Shown piece by piece: positions 24,401 to 29,100 of a stretch of DNA of 60,000 bases (position 1 is its first letter; every line of letters starts with the position of its first letter). The notes beneath the pieces were generated by a model that worked only from the letters and a program-made list of their open reading frames with translations, was not told the DNA's origin and made no database searches. Position numbers and translations under genes: made by a program. The stretch comes from Lineus longissimus (Eukaryota > Nemertea > Pilidiophora > Heteronemertea > Lineidae): the NCBI RefSeq assembly GCF_910592395.1, contig NC_088325.1, positions 2,325,501-2,385,500 of the forward strand. The letters run 5' to 3'.

Positions 24401-24902
24401 AGGCTTTCTAACTAGGGCAGTTAGATTCAATCTGGCACATGTCCGAGTGTTTGAAATACTACGTAATTGTTCTGAATATTTCTCGCTCTGACTCTATGGT
24501 ATCATTCATGCTAAAAACATTGCAGGGTCAAAGATAATTGACTTTGAAATAAGCTCAAATGCGTAGAAATAAGTGTCGATGTCCGCCTGTCACGTGACTA
24601 AACGTCATCAATATCTTATTCAAATGGCCTTGTGAGCTATGAATAGTAATGTCGCAGAATGCTATTCTCTCGACTGGCCTCAAGTCAATAAGAAGAGAAG
24701 AGAAGGGAAGGGAAGGGAAGGGAAGGGAAGGGAAGGGAAGGGAAGGGAAGGGAAGGGAAGGGAAGGGAAGGGAAATCCCATAACGCTTGATGCTCTTTAT
24801 CTTTCTCAAACTCCTGGTAGTGAATCGGCACGTACCTTCTTCCGTCGGCTGATAATTCTCGTCATAATCCTCCTCGAGGATAGTCTGTTCGTTAATCATC
24901 AT
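165..24902 (-). CDS. CEP164: CEP164 orthologue, centriole distal-appendage protein (22 exons, 3' end missing)
   Basis: CEP164 sits on the distal appendages of the mother centriole and recruits TTBK2 and vesicles for ciliogenesis (family knowledge). Seen here: 22 exons with GT-AG borders and compatible phases, about 995 codons. Exons 1-3 give the conserved acidic N-terminus (LEEDYDENY) and a WW domain ([20 protein letters not shown], exon 3) that closely match vertebrate CEP164. Exon 4 is lysine-rich, exons 5-10 are low-complexity and acidic, and exons 11-20 encode a long E/K/R/Q-rich coiled coil. Exon 22 has [14 protein letters not shown], matching a motif late in vertebrate CEP164. The last exons lie beyond base 1. 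Introns are packed with minisatellites and MITEs, and edges of exons 5, 6 and 17 have been duplicated into introns. The gene is divergently paired with SEL1L3. Confidence 0.93.
529..761 (-). CDS. CEP164: CEP164 exon 21
   Basis: Acceptor attttcag, donor ACAG|gtaaaa, phase 2 in and 1 out. Polar, Pro/Ser-rich and acidic ([19 protein letters not shown], then [17 protein letters not shown]). A T8A18-type homopolymer lies in the intron right after the donor. Confidence 0.87.
809..1186 (+). mobile_element. MITE family B, copy 1
   Basis: About 378 bp with terminal inverted repeats AATAGCATTCCGCGAAG / CTTCGCGGGATGCTATT. No coding capacity seen. Lies in a CEP164 intron. Confidence 0.85.
1196..1480. 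mobile_element. MITE family C, ~45-bp terminal inverted repeats
   Basis: The arms share CATTTGCCAGACAGGGGTGT and the same inverted, enclosing a second inner inverted motif (CCTATTGGGTCATACCCAT / ATGGGTATGATCCAATAGG). Confidence 0.8.
1583..1937 (-). mobile_element. MITE family B, copy 2 (inverted)
   Basis: Reverse-complement copy of 809-1186, over 90% alike by eye. With copy 1 it makes a 1.1-kb palindrome around family C. Confidence 0.85.
1981..2243 (-). CDS. CEP164: CEP164 exon 20
   Basis: Acceptor cttcag, donor GTTCG|gtaagt, phase 0 in and 2 out. Coiled coil ([20 protein letters not shown]-like heptads, then [20 protein letters not shown]). Confidence 0.92.
2470..2575 (+). repeat. possible 3' end of a non-LTR retroposon
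   Basis: Ends in AATAAATAATTTGAAATTTG and a short ATTTGAA tandem tail, typical of a LINE or SINE 3' end. No coding part recognised. Confidence 0.35.
2967..3125. mobile_element. TTAA-type MITE
   Basis: Flanked by TTAA, with short inverted ends TTAAAGGGTA / TATCACTTTAA. It is related to the element interrupted at 39884-41948. TTAA duplication suggests a piggyBac-like transposase, but the terminal bases are not classical. Confidence 0.6.
3376..3459 (-). CDS. CEP164: CEP164 exon 19
   Basis: Acceptor atatttcag, donor AGACAG|gtaagg, phase 0, 28 codons ([20 protein letters not shown]). Confidence 0.87.
3577..5176 (+). repeat. 58-bp minisatellite, ~27 copies
   Basis: Unit GTGAGAAACATGAGTAGCTT ... 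CAGAGAAGATCCCACCAA, highly uniform, degrading at the right end. It fills the CEP164 intron between exons 18 and 19. Confidence 0.97.
5329..5391 (-). CDS. CEP164: CEP164 exon 18
   Basis: Acceptor tattttcag, donor GAAGAG|gtatga, phase 0, 21 codons: [21 protein letters not shown] short charged exon between coiled-coil exons. Confidence 0.82.
5660..6066 (-). pseudogene. two decayed copies of the 3' part of CEP164 exon 17
   Basis: 5990-6066 and about 5668-5745 repeat the exon 17 segment around [18 protein letters not shown] plus the AG|gta donor and the following intron motif (CTGATAAAAGCT). They carry many substitutions. A MITE (5804-5985) lies between them. They look like pseudo-exons from an old tandem duplication of the exon-intron edge. 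Confidence 0.75.
5804..5985 (-). mobile_element. MITE family A copy
   Basis: TACAGTAGAACCTCTCTATT ... GGAGGTTCCACTGTA ends, TA target, internal GACCAAAACTAGTGTCCTT-like core. It splits the duplicated exon 17 pieces. Confidence 0.9.
6117..6383 (-). CDS. CEP164: CEP164 exon 17
   Basis: Acceptor cacttcag, donor GTGGAG|gtaggt, phase 0, 89 codons. The longest coiled-coil exon here ([20 protein letters not shown]). Two decayed copies of its 3' part lie just downstream. Confidence 0.92.
6455..7275 (+). repeat. tandem tRNA-like repeat, ~87-bp period
   Basis: Five units and partials (box-A-like TAGCCTAGTGGTTAA near 6811, 6897, 6983, 7071 and 7157) each followed by box-B-like GGGTTTCGATCC or a variant. 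Each ends in a CCCAGGGAGAACCCAGGATTG tail motif. These are SINE-like rather than functional tRNA genes. An unrelated-looking tRNA-like stretch sits at 6460-6500. Confidence 0.75.
7297..7416 (-). CDS. CEP164: CEP164 exon 16
   Basis: Acceptor cttgtag, donor AAGGGG|gtaggt, phase 0, 40 codons. Coiled coil ([20 protein letters not shown]). A tandem tRNA-like repeat ends about 30 bp beyond the donor. Confidence 0.9.
7495..7726 (-). mobile_element. MITE family A copy with internal repeats
   Basis: Longer than usual (232 bp) because the GATTAGAGAGGT motif is repeated several times inside. Confidence 0.88.
8155..8331 (-). CDS. CEP164: CEP164 exon 15
   Basis: Acceptor ctttaag (AAG rather than CAG), donor GAGAAG|gtttgt (weak at +3 to +5), phase 0, 59 codons. 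Coiled coil ([20 protein letters not shown]). Confidence 0.87.
8560..8784 (-). mobile_element. MITE family A copy, internally duplicated
   Basis: An ~80-bp inner segment (AGGGAAGTAAACTTTAATGT...) is present twice, and the end motif TTCTACTG three times. Confidence 0.82.
8987..9104 (-). CDS. CEP164: CEP164 exon 14
   Basis: Acceptor gtttcag, donor AAAGAG|gtacgt, phase 2 in and 0 out. Coiled coil ([20 protein letters not shown]). Confidence 0.9.
9138..9531 (+). repeat. 26-bp minisatellite, ~15 copies
   Basis: Unit CCTATTGTGGGCCCTATTGTCCACAT, almost perfect, starting ~30 bp upstream of the CEP164 exon 14 acceptor. It generates spurious open frames in several frames. Confidence 0.95.
9696..9827 (-). 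CDS. CEP164: CEP164 exon 13
   Basis: Acceptor ctttcag, donor ATCAG|gtagga, phase 2 at both ends. Coiled coil ([20 protein letters not shown]). Confidence 0.9.
9951..10048 (-). CDS. CEP164: CEP164 exon 12
   Basis: Acceptor gattgcag, donor ATCAA|gtaagt, phase 0 in and 2 out. Coiled coil ([20 protein letters not shown]). Confidence 0.9.
10384..10565 (-). mobile_element. MITE family A copy
   Basis: Full length, TACAGTAGAACC...GGTTCCACTGTA, in a CEP164 intron. Confidence 0.9.
10838..10973 (-). CDS. CEP164: CEP164 exon 11
   Basis: Acceptor tattttgcag, donor TTAGAG|gtaggt, phase 2 in and 0 out. First strongly coiled-coil exon: [19 protein letters not shown] then [17 protein letters not shown]. 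Confidence 0.9.
11282..11624. mobile_element. TTAA-type MITE with AGGGAACTG ends
   Basis: TTAA followed by AGGGAACTGGAACCGCC at the left; GGCGGTTTCAGTTCCCT then TTAA at the right. 343 bp, no coding frame recognised. Confidence 0.75.
11740..11852 (+). repeat. interspersed repeat shared with 37430-37560
   Basis: Both places have GACAATATCAGGCCATTTCA-like sequence followed by GGAGAAGTCGTGTTGTAGGC and CCTGTTTGCAAGAGGATG. Class unknown. Confidence 0.6.
12042..12199 (-). CDS. CEP164: CEP164 exon 10
   Basis: Acceptor attttcag, donor GGAAAA|gtaagt, phase 0 in and 2 out. Begins [18 protein letters not shown] and ends in an Ala-rich helix leading into the coiled coil. Confidence 0.88.
12649..12729 (-). 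CDS. CEP164: CEP164 exon 9
   Basis: Acceptor tttttcag, donor GATCGG|gtaggt, phase 0, 27 codons. [20 protein letters not shown] corresponds to the DFGFRSRISEHLLDVDVL motif of vertebrate CEP164, a good orthology anchor. Confidence 0.92.
12840..13095 (+). pseudogene. LINE ORF2 C-terminal relic, frameshifted
   Basis: Reads [20 protein letters not shown] and [19 protein letters not shown], then a stop, and goes on in another frame with [17 protein letters not shown]. The GH-LRM ... GRRRPGR ... WR-LV pattern is typical of the end of several non-LTR reverse transcriptases. Confidence 0.7.
13241..13420 (-). mobile_element. MITE family A copy (first of three in a row)
   Basis: Full-length copy, TACAGTAGAACC...GGTTCCACTGTA. 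Confidence 0.9.
13430..13588 (+). mobile_element. MITE family A copy, opposite orientation
   Basis: Begins TACAGTGGAACCCCCTTAGC 10 bp after the previous copy ends; right end slightly shortened. Confidence 0.85.
13593..13772 (+). mobile_element. MITE family A copy abutting CEP164 exon 8 donor
   Basis: Begins TACAGTTCAGTGGAACC and ends AATAGAGAGGTAATTTAC, about 10 bp from the exon 8 splice donor. Confidence 0.82.
13783..13869 (-). CDS. CEP164: CEP164 exon 8
   Basis: Acceptor atttttcag, donor GATGTG|gtgagt, phase 0 at both ends, 29 codons. Acidic: [18 protein letters not shown] then [16 protein letters not shown] ends about 10 bp beyond the donor. Confidence 0.87.
14072..14435. mobile_element. 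foldback element, ~95-bp arms
   Basis: Arms AATACTTGACTTGCC...CACCGGTTTTCGCTGCG at 14072-14165 and 14343-14435 (inverted). It sits inside an older interspersed repeat also seen at 3120-3320 (GATGTGCAAAAYCC motif). Confidence 0.8.
14665..15129. mobile_element. Mutator-like (MULE) non-autonomous element with 9-bp target duplication
   Basis: 465 bp with ~105-bp terminal inverted repeats (CGCAGTGGATATTTTGCTGT...) and identical TTAAAAAAT flanks at 14656-14664 and 15130-15138. Long TIRs plus a 9-bp duplication are the mark of Mutator-like elements. Inside is a short frameshifted coding relic. Confidence 0.85.
14793..15033 (+). pseudogene. coding relic inside the MULE, ZSWIM/MULE N-terminal-like
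   Basis: [20 protein letters not shown] and [14 protein letters not shown] run to a stop; the next frame continues [20 protein letters not shown] then [11 protein letters not shown]. The order (F-s-f ... DSRKI ... [13 protein letters not shown]) recalls the N-terminal region of ZSWIM1/3-type proteins and their MULE relatives. No catalytic part is present. Confidence 0.5.
16086..16453. mobile_element. TIR element with CAGGCCTCTCAATTAC ends
   Basis: Left CAGGCCTCTCAATTACATG, right CACGTAATTGAAAGGCCTG. The interior has a T26 tract and repeated GTCCCCAAAWTAGG motifs on one strand. Confidence 0.7.
16866..16877 (-). CDS. CEP164: CEP164 exon 7, predicted 12-nt microexon
   Basis: Twelve bases (GAC ACG GAT GAG, residues DTDE) lie between acceptor ttatatag and donor gtaagg. 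Phase 0 on both sides fits exons 6 and 8, and the acidic residues fit the adjoining DSDSD. The polypyrimidine tract is weak, so RNA evidence is needed. Confidence 0.55.
16926..17060 (+). repeat. tRNA-derived SINE fragment
   Basis: Box-A-like GGTGTAGTGGTTA, CAT anticodon-like loop (CTCATAATCAGG), and box-B-like GGATTCGATTC. Same tRNA-Met-like head as at 22636-22712 and 43214-43280. Confidence 0.6.
17332..18475 (-). mobile_element. GTC-tract repeat family, copy 3 (inverted)
   Basis: Reverse-orientation member of the family at 39932-41679 and 43831-45244. Its borders are AATGAAATGGCCAGGGCCAT and GCTCACCTCTGCTAAGAGGT, with a (GAC)n tract at 18365-18422 and three diverged ~300-bp units. CCCCCTGGTGG motifs at 17932 and 18232. 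Confidence 0.8.
19821..19997 (-). CDS. CEP164: CEP164 exon 6
   Basis: Acceptor ccttcag, donor TATGAG|gtgagg, phase 0 at both ends, 59 codons. A Q/P-rich start is followed by the acidic [19 protein letters not shown] and MDIGQLGYE, resembling the acidic region of vertebrate CEP164. Confidence 0.88.
20085..20156 (-). repeat. duplicated 5' edge of CEP164 exon 6 with acceptor
   Basis: This stretch repeats the first ~55 bases of exon 6 and its cttcag acceptor about 140 bp upstream of the real exon, with scattered substitutions. No matching exon 3' end or donor is visible, so it is probably a pseudo-exon. Confidence 0.8.
20347..21130 (-). repeat. 156-bp tandem array of CEP164 exon 5 end plus splice donor
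   Basis: Landmark GGTCCTAG starts at 20373, 20530, 20686, 20842 and 20998, giving spacings of 157, 156, 156 and 156. Every unit holds the exon end (...LGPLKGE), a donor of gtgagt or gtgggt type and about 45 bp of intron-like sequence. Because 156 is 52 codons, the frame reads through the donor into the next unit. It is broken by TGA at 20730-20732 and by the one extra base in the last unit. Splicing each 47-nt inter-unit segment would leave 109-nt exons and shift the frame. Confidence 0.85.
20985..21215 (-). CDS. CEP164: CEP164 exon 5 (minimal form, first donor)
   Basis: Acceptor gttttag; the first available donor is GGAGAG|gtgagt at 20984. Phase 0 at both ends, 77 codons rich in Gly/Ser/Leu/Pro (GLGPLK..., [24 protein letters not shown]). 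The same exon-donor unit recurs four more times to the left with a 156-157-bp period, so the true exon end is ambiguous and may extend into those copies. Confidence 0.75.
21999..22252 (-). mobile_element. MITE family A copy abutting CEP164 exon 4 donor
   Basis: 254 bp, with an inner 60-bp duplication. Its end GGTTCCACCGTA stops 8 bp from the gtatg donor of exon 4. Confidence 0.88.
22261..22367 (-). CDS. CEP164: CEP164 exon 4, lysine-rich
   Basis: Acceptor atttttcag, donor CCAAAG|gtatg, phase 1 in and 0 out. Encodes a lysine/alanine-rich stretch ([19 protein letters not shown]) then a glycine-rich tail, like the poly-Lys region after the WW domain in vertebrate CEP164. A MITE ends 8 bp from the donor. 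Confidence 0.88.
22472..22712 (-). repeat. tRNA-Met-derived SINE with LINE-like tail
   Basis: On the minus strand a tRNA-like head (TAGCGCAGTGG box A, CCTCATGATCAGG anticodon region, GGGTTCGACTCCC box B) is followed by a body that ends AGCGCTATATAAATGCGTGA then CATTATTAA. The end resembles the 3' end of the LINE at 54530-54880. Confidence 0.8.
22752..23048. mobile_element. palindromic GGGGTAATTGTAGCCCC element
   Basis: Two head-to-head palindromes (22752-22885 and 22890-23048) with ends TAGAATGGGGTAAT and ATTACCCCATTCTA and repeated TTTATTTGTAGCCCC units. Strong cruciform potential; just beyond the CEP164 exon 3 donor side. Confidence 0.8.
23157..23290 (-). CDS. CEP164: CEP164 exon 3, WW domain
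   Basis: Acceptor ccttcag, donor AGTG|gtaagt, phase 2 in and 1 out. Carries the WW domain core with tandem tyrosines (DIYYFNF), the second Trp and the terminal Pro ([11 protein letters not shown]), then a basic linker. In vertebrates this region binds TTBK2. Confidence 0.95.
23926..24037 (-). CDS. CEP164: CEP164 exon 2
   Basis: Acceptor ctttcag, donor CCTG|gtaagt, phase 1 in and 2 out. Encodes [16 protein letters not shown] followed by [19 protein letters not shown], the conserved segment just before the WW domain. Confidence 0.92.
24297..24666 (+). mobile_element. MITE family B, copy 3, with 20-bp flanking direct repeats
   Basis: Same element as 809-1186, with terminal repeats mutated. CGACTGGCCTCAAGTCAATA occurs at 24281-24300 and again at 24671-24690, flanking it. 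Confidence 0.85.
24692..24776 (+). repeat. (GGGAA)n microsatellite
   Basis: About 17 pentanucleotide units in CEP164 intron 1, right beside MITE B copy 3. Confidence 0.97.
24836..24902 (-). CDS. CEP164: CEP164 exon 1 (start codon)
   Basis: Two adjacent ATGs (24900-24902 and 24897-24899) begin [22 protein letters not shown]. The LEEDYDE motif is the conserved CEP164 N-terminus. The donor is GAAG|gtacgt, phase 1. An upstream in-frame extension is 5' UTR. Confidence 0.9.
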
Positions 24903-25998
24903 TTTGAGGCCATAGGTACTAGAGCTAGTACCTTCAATATATAGATTCAATGTATTTCTATCCCCTTCAAACTAGCATCACACATAGAATAGATCCACCT
25001 TTGAAATGTGTTATTTTGTTCGTTCTGAAATGAAAGAAGGTGAAACTGGATTAGGGCCTACAACATGAATGAAGCGGGGCTAAATTACTTGTGATGTTGA
25101 CACTCACGTCATTGACATTGTATACGTTACGTCATTTCAAGAGCGAGCAGGCTTTTAGTCCATCAACAAAGTAGGGCCTATCGCAACATGCATCATTTTC
25201 ACAAAAAATCACATGACAATGTAACGTCATGACATGGCGATAGGGTTCGCAATGTGGCAAAAGACAAAGGTAACGACCCAACAAGAATGTCAATATATGT
25301 TACTTTGTAACAGGCTGGTCAGCGCCAAAACAAATTCGACAAAACAAACATAACAAAAAACATATTTCATTTGATCCATCCACACTGTCTTGATTTAACT
25401 TTTAAGGCTAAGCCAAGGTTGCAGCTGGTTTGTTGTCATCGGATATACCTAGCTGCATCTGAATCAGATGAGTGGCCCTTGGCCTATGGCATGCACACAG
25501 CATTGGTACGATTCTAAGCTGGGGCCTACTAAAGATAACTACACTTTTAACTAGGCCTATCGAAATAACGAAAAGCAACATGCATGCATACTGTCGTCGA
25601 TATGATTAATGATAGATATGGCCGCTTTCCAACTGCTTCCTGGTTGGCTAGGCTATAGGCAGCTATCTGCTATGGATAAAACATAGAAAAAGCCCCGGCA
25701 CAGCTCACATACATGAGCCACATACATTTGCCAAATCACTAGTCATAGCCCAGGCCAGTTTATTTCCATACATCACATGCATCTGGAGAAGTGCACTACC
25801 AGTGGAATATCATTGATATGCAGTGCATGGCAGTGCCGAGTGCATTTTTGTGAACTAAAAGTCCAATAATATTACCGCTTTTCAAACACAGCTTTTGCAA
25901 TGAACACAAGCTTACATTTTCTTAACCTCGTGCAAGTATGGCGGCTGATGCTTTTACATGATATATACAATAGCGCCGAGGCACACTATGTTCAAATA
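24903..25998. promoter_or_regulatory. divergent CEP164/SEL1L3 promoter region
   Basis: About 1.1 kb between the two divergent start codons, free of minisatellites and of the MITE families found elsewhere. ACGTCA half-sites (CRE/ATF-like) occur near 25106, 25128 (TTACGTCAT) and 25223 (AACGTCATGA). I see no TATA box and no clear RFX X-box. Transcription starts cannot be placed from sequence alone. Confidence 0.45.
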
Positions 25999-26141
25999 AT
26001 GGTTTTATTTATCATATTTATCATAGGTTTGACAAGCCTGAACCCAGCCAACGTCCACCATTTTGACGCTTTCCAAAGGCCGAAGATCACCGGAGATTGC
26101 CGAACTGGCTTCGGAATCAACCTCTACCTAGGCAAACTGGG
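25999..26141 (+). CDS. SEL1L3: probable SEL1L3 exon 1, signal peptide
   Basis: ATG at 25999 starts MVLFIIFIIGLTSLNP, a good signal-peptide core, and the exon ends at donor CTGGG|gtgagg. An upstream ATG at 25900 is in frame. Problem: this donor is phase 2 but exon 2 needs phase 0, so a further small exon (3n+1 nt), another donor or another first exon must exist. Position and divergent arrangement support it only moderately. Confidence 0.4.
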
Positions 26142-29100
26142 GTGAGGTTGGAATTATGTACAATGTATTCTGCTAGTGAAGAGAAGAAGCTGACTTCTAA
26201 AAATGCTCCTCAAAATCGTGTTTATGCTTGTTATTTGCTCATTTTGTTGTCTATTAAAGTTTGTTTATGTTGTAAGAGTAAGTATGCCAACTTTCTTATA
26301 TACAATCTCTTGAGAAATATTTAGGAAATTGAGGATTTGAACCAGTTTTGCATTAGCATGTAAGAAAGATGAACTGATATACAGGTGATCCTTGTATGTA
26401 CCGTCTTTGGGTGAAATTGTAATGAGGCCTGATGGGGTAGTGGTTCATGAATAATCATATGTAACCGAGCAAGACTAGGCCTAGAGGGCGGAGTTTACTA
26501 CAAAGATTTCTTGAGTATTCACACCCACTCCTGGTGATACCTCTTTAAGGGCCTAATTAATGATGCATCTTCAGTACAAGAAGGTATTGAAGACGTTACA
26601 GGCAAGGATAACCTGTATGTTGATGATAATGATAATGATGATGATGATTTTTCAGTAAAAAAGAAATGTCATTTCGTTCCTTTTCTTCTTCTTCCTTTTC
26701 TGCATTTCACTCTTTTTCTTCGGCTAATCTTTGTACATTTCATTTCTTATCCATTGTGGATTTCAGAGATATATACTGTGGATACAGTGGAACCTCCCTT
26801 ATTGGACACCTCTCTAATGAGGACAAGCTCTCTATTAAGGACACTAGTTTTGGTCCCAAATTGGGTGCTTCCTTTCAATTGATCTCTCTAATCAGGACTC
26901 CTCTCTATTAAGGACAGCACTTATCAGTCCCAAAGGTGTCCTTAGTACAGGTGTTCTACTGCAGTTAAAACTTTTGAATTTTGCATAAGATTTTTCTTGC
27001 TAATCCCTGCCACATCATAACTAATCTGCTCCAAATATTTCCCAAGAAGTCTAGCTGACAAATCATGCCCCCAAATCACAGGCCACAAATGTTCAGCTTC
27101 TCTATCAAAACTACACTAACAAGCTTTCCCATGTTTTATTCTCCCTCCCTGTGTGTGCTGTCTCGATCTGGTGTATTCCAAGGGGGTGTTCTCAGTAACT
27201 ATAAAAGCCTTTGACAGCTGTTGCATTTGCTTTGTGCGTGATTTGTTCGAAATCAATGTCCAAGTTGGCAACAGATGTCACCCTTTGATTTCATCCAAAT
27301 TGAACTAAAAAAGTAAACATTTTTGAGAAAATGTAGACTGAAATGTATAGGTAGTGTATTTAAGCAAGATATGGTGAACTTAAGTTATGCCAGGTTGCTT
27401 ATTCCGACAGCTTTTGCTGTGATTGCAAACTAGATGTGACGAAATGATAGAAATAAACACGTGTATATGATTACACTCTATGATAGAAATAAACACATGT
27501 ACATGATTACAATCTTGTTTGCTTACATGATAGAAATAAACACGTGTACATGATTACAATCTATGATAGAAATAAACACGTGTACATGATTACAATCTTG
27601 TTTGCTTACATGATAGAAATAAACACGTGTATATGATTACAATCTATGATAGAAATAAACACGTGTCTATGATTACAATCTTGTTTGCTTACATGATAGA
27701 AATAAACACGTGTATACGATTACAATCTTGTTTGCTTACATGATAGAAATAAACACGTGTATACGATTACAATCTTGTTTGCTTACATGATAGATATAAA
27801 CACGTGTCTACGATTACAATCTTGTTTGCTTACATGATAGAAATAAACACGTGTATATGATTACAATCTTGTTTGCTTACATGATAGAAATAAACACGTG
27901 TATAGGATTACAATCTTGTTTGCTTACATGATAGAAATAAACACGTGTATATGATTGCAATCTTGTTTGCTTACATGATAGAAATAAACACGTGTACATC
28001 ACTGCAATCTTGTTTGCTTGCATGATGGAAATAAACACGTGTATATGATTACAATCTTGTTTGCTTACATGATAGAAATAAACATGTGTATATGATTACA
28101 ATCTTGTTTGCTTACATGATAGAAATAAACACGTGTATATGATTACAATCTTGTTTGCTTACATGATAGAAATAAACACGTGTATATGATTACAATCTTG
28201 TTTGCTTACATGATAGAAATAAACACGTGTATATGATTACAATCTTGTTTGCTTACATGATAGAAATAAACACGTGTCTATGATTACAATCTTGTTTGCT
28301 TACATGATAGAAATAAACACGTGTCTATGATTATAATCTTGTTTACTTACATGATAGAAATAAACACGTGTCTATGATTACAATCTTGTTTGCTTACATG
28401 ATAGAAATAGACACGTGTCTATGATTACAATCTTGTTTGCTTACATGATAGAAATAAACACGTGTCTATGATTACAATCTTGTTTGCTTACATGATAGAA
28501 ATAAACACGTGTCTATGATTACAATCTTGTTTGCTTACATGATAGAAATAGACACGTGTATATGATTACAATCTTGTTTGCTTACACGTATCAATATGAT
28601 CATAATCTTTTAAGTGTTACTATTCCTTGGCCCTTCCACTTGTTAGGCAAAGGGAGCCACATGTGAAAAAGGGAGATAACCCCTGGCCCCCTAACTTCAT
28701 TCATAGGAACTTTCATATGAAATTTTCCAAGCGGGTATTTTTCTGAGATACATTGTATCCCTGCAGAGAATCCACAAAAGGGGTGTATTTTTTTCTGCAA
28801 TTGATAGCTCTGGAAAGGGGGTTAAAAATCTGAAGCTCATTTCTCTAGATCCAGGGGTCAATCTAACCTTTGGGAATGAGCATAACCCCCCCCCCCCACT
28901 CTTGTTGTGAAGGGGACGCTGGGTTGCTTCACAATTTCAAAGGTCAAATGCGTGATAATTTACATCCCATTCTAAGTGACTGCCTCTTCAGAGTCTTTGC
29001 AATGTTGTGTCTAAAAGATCTTGGTCCCAGCAGACACTACTAGTAAAAAAGAAATACTGTTTCATCAGGGCGCTTCTTCAGTTGACAGTTATCTTGAAAA

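Noticed and set aside
24639-24944. 101-residue plus-strand open frame with [10 protein letters not shown] repeats
   Set aside because: (GGGAA)n microsatellite antisense to CEP164 exon 1.
27444-28590. CRISPR-like array
   Set aside because: Units are contiguous 47-mers without unique spacers; the genome is eukaryotic. The same holds for the 58-bp (3577) and 44-bp (52528) arrays.
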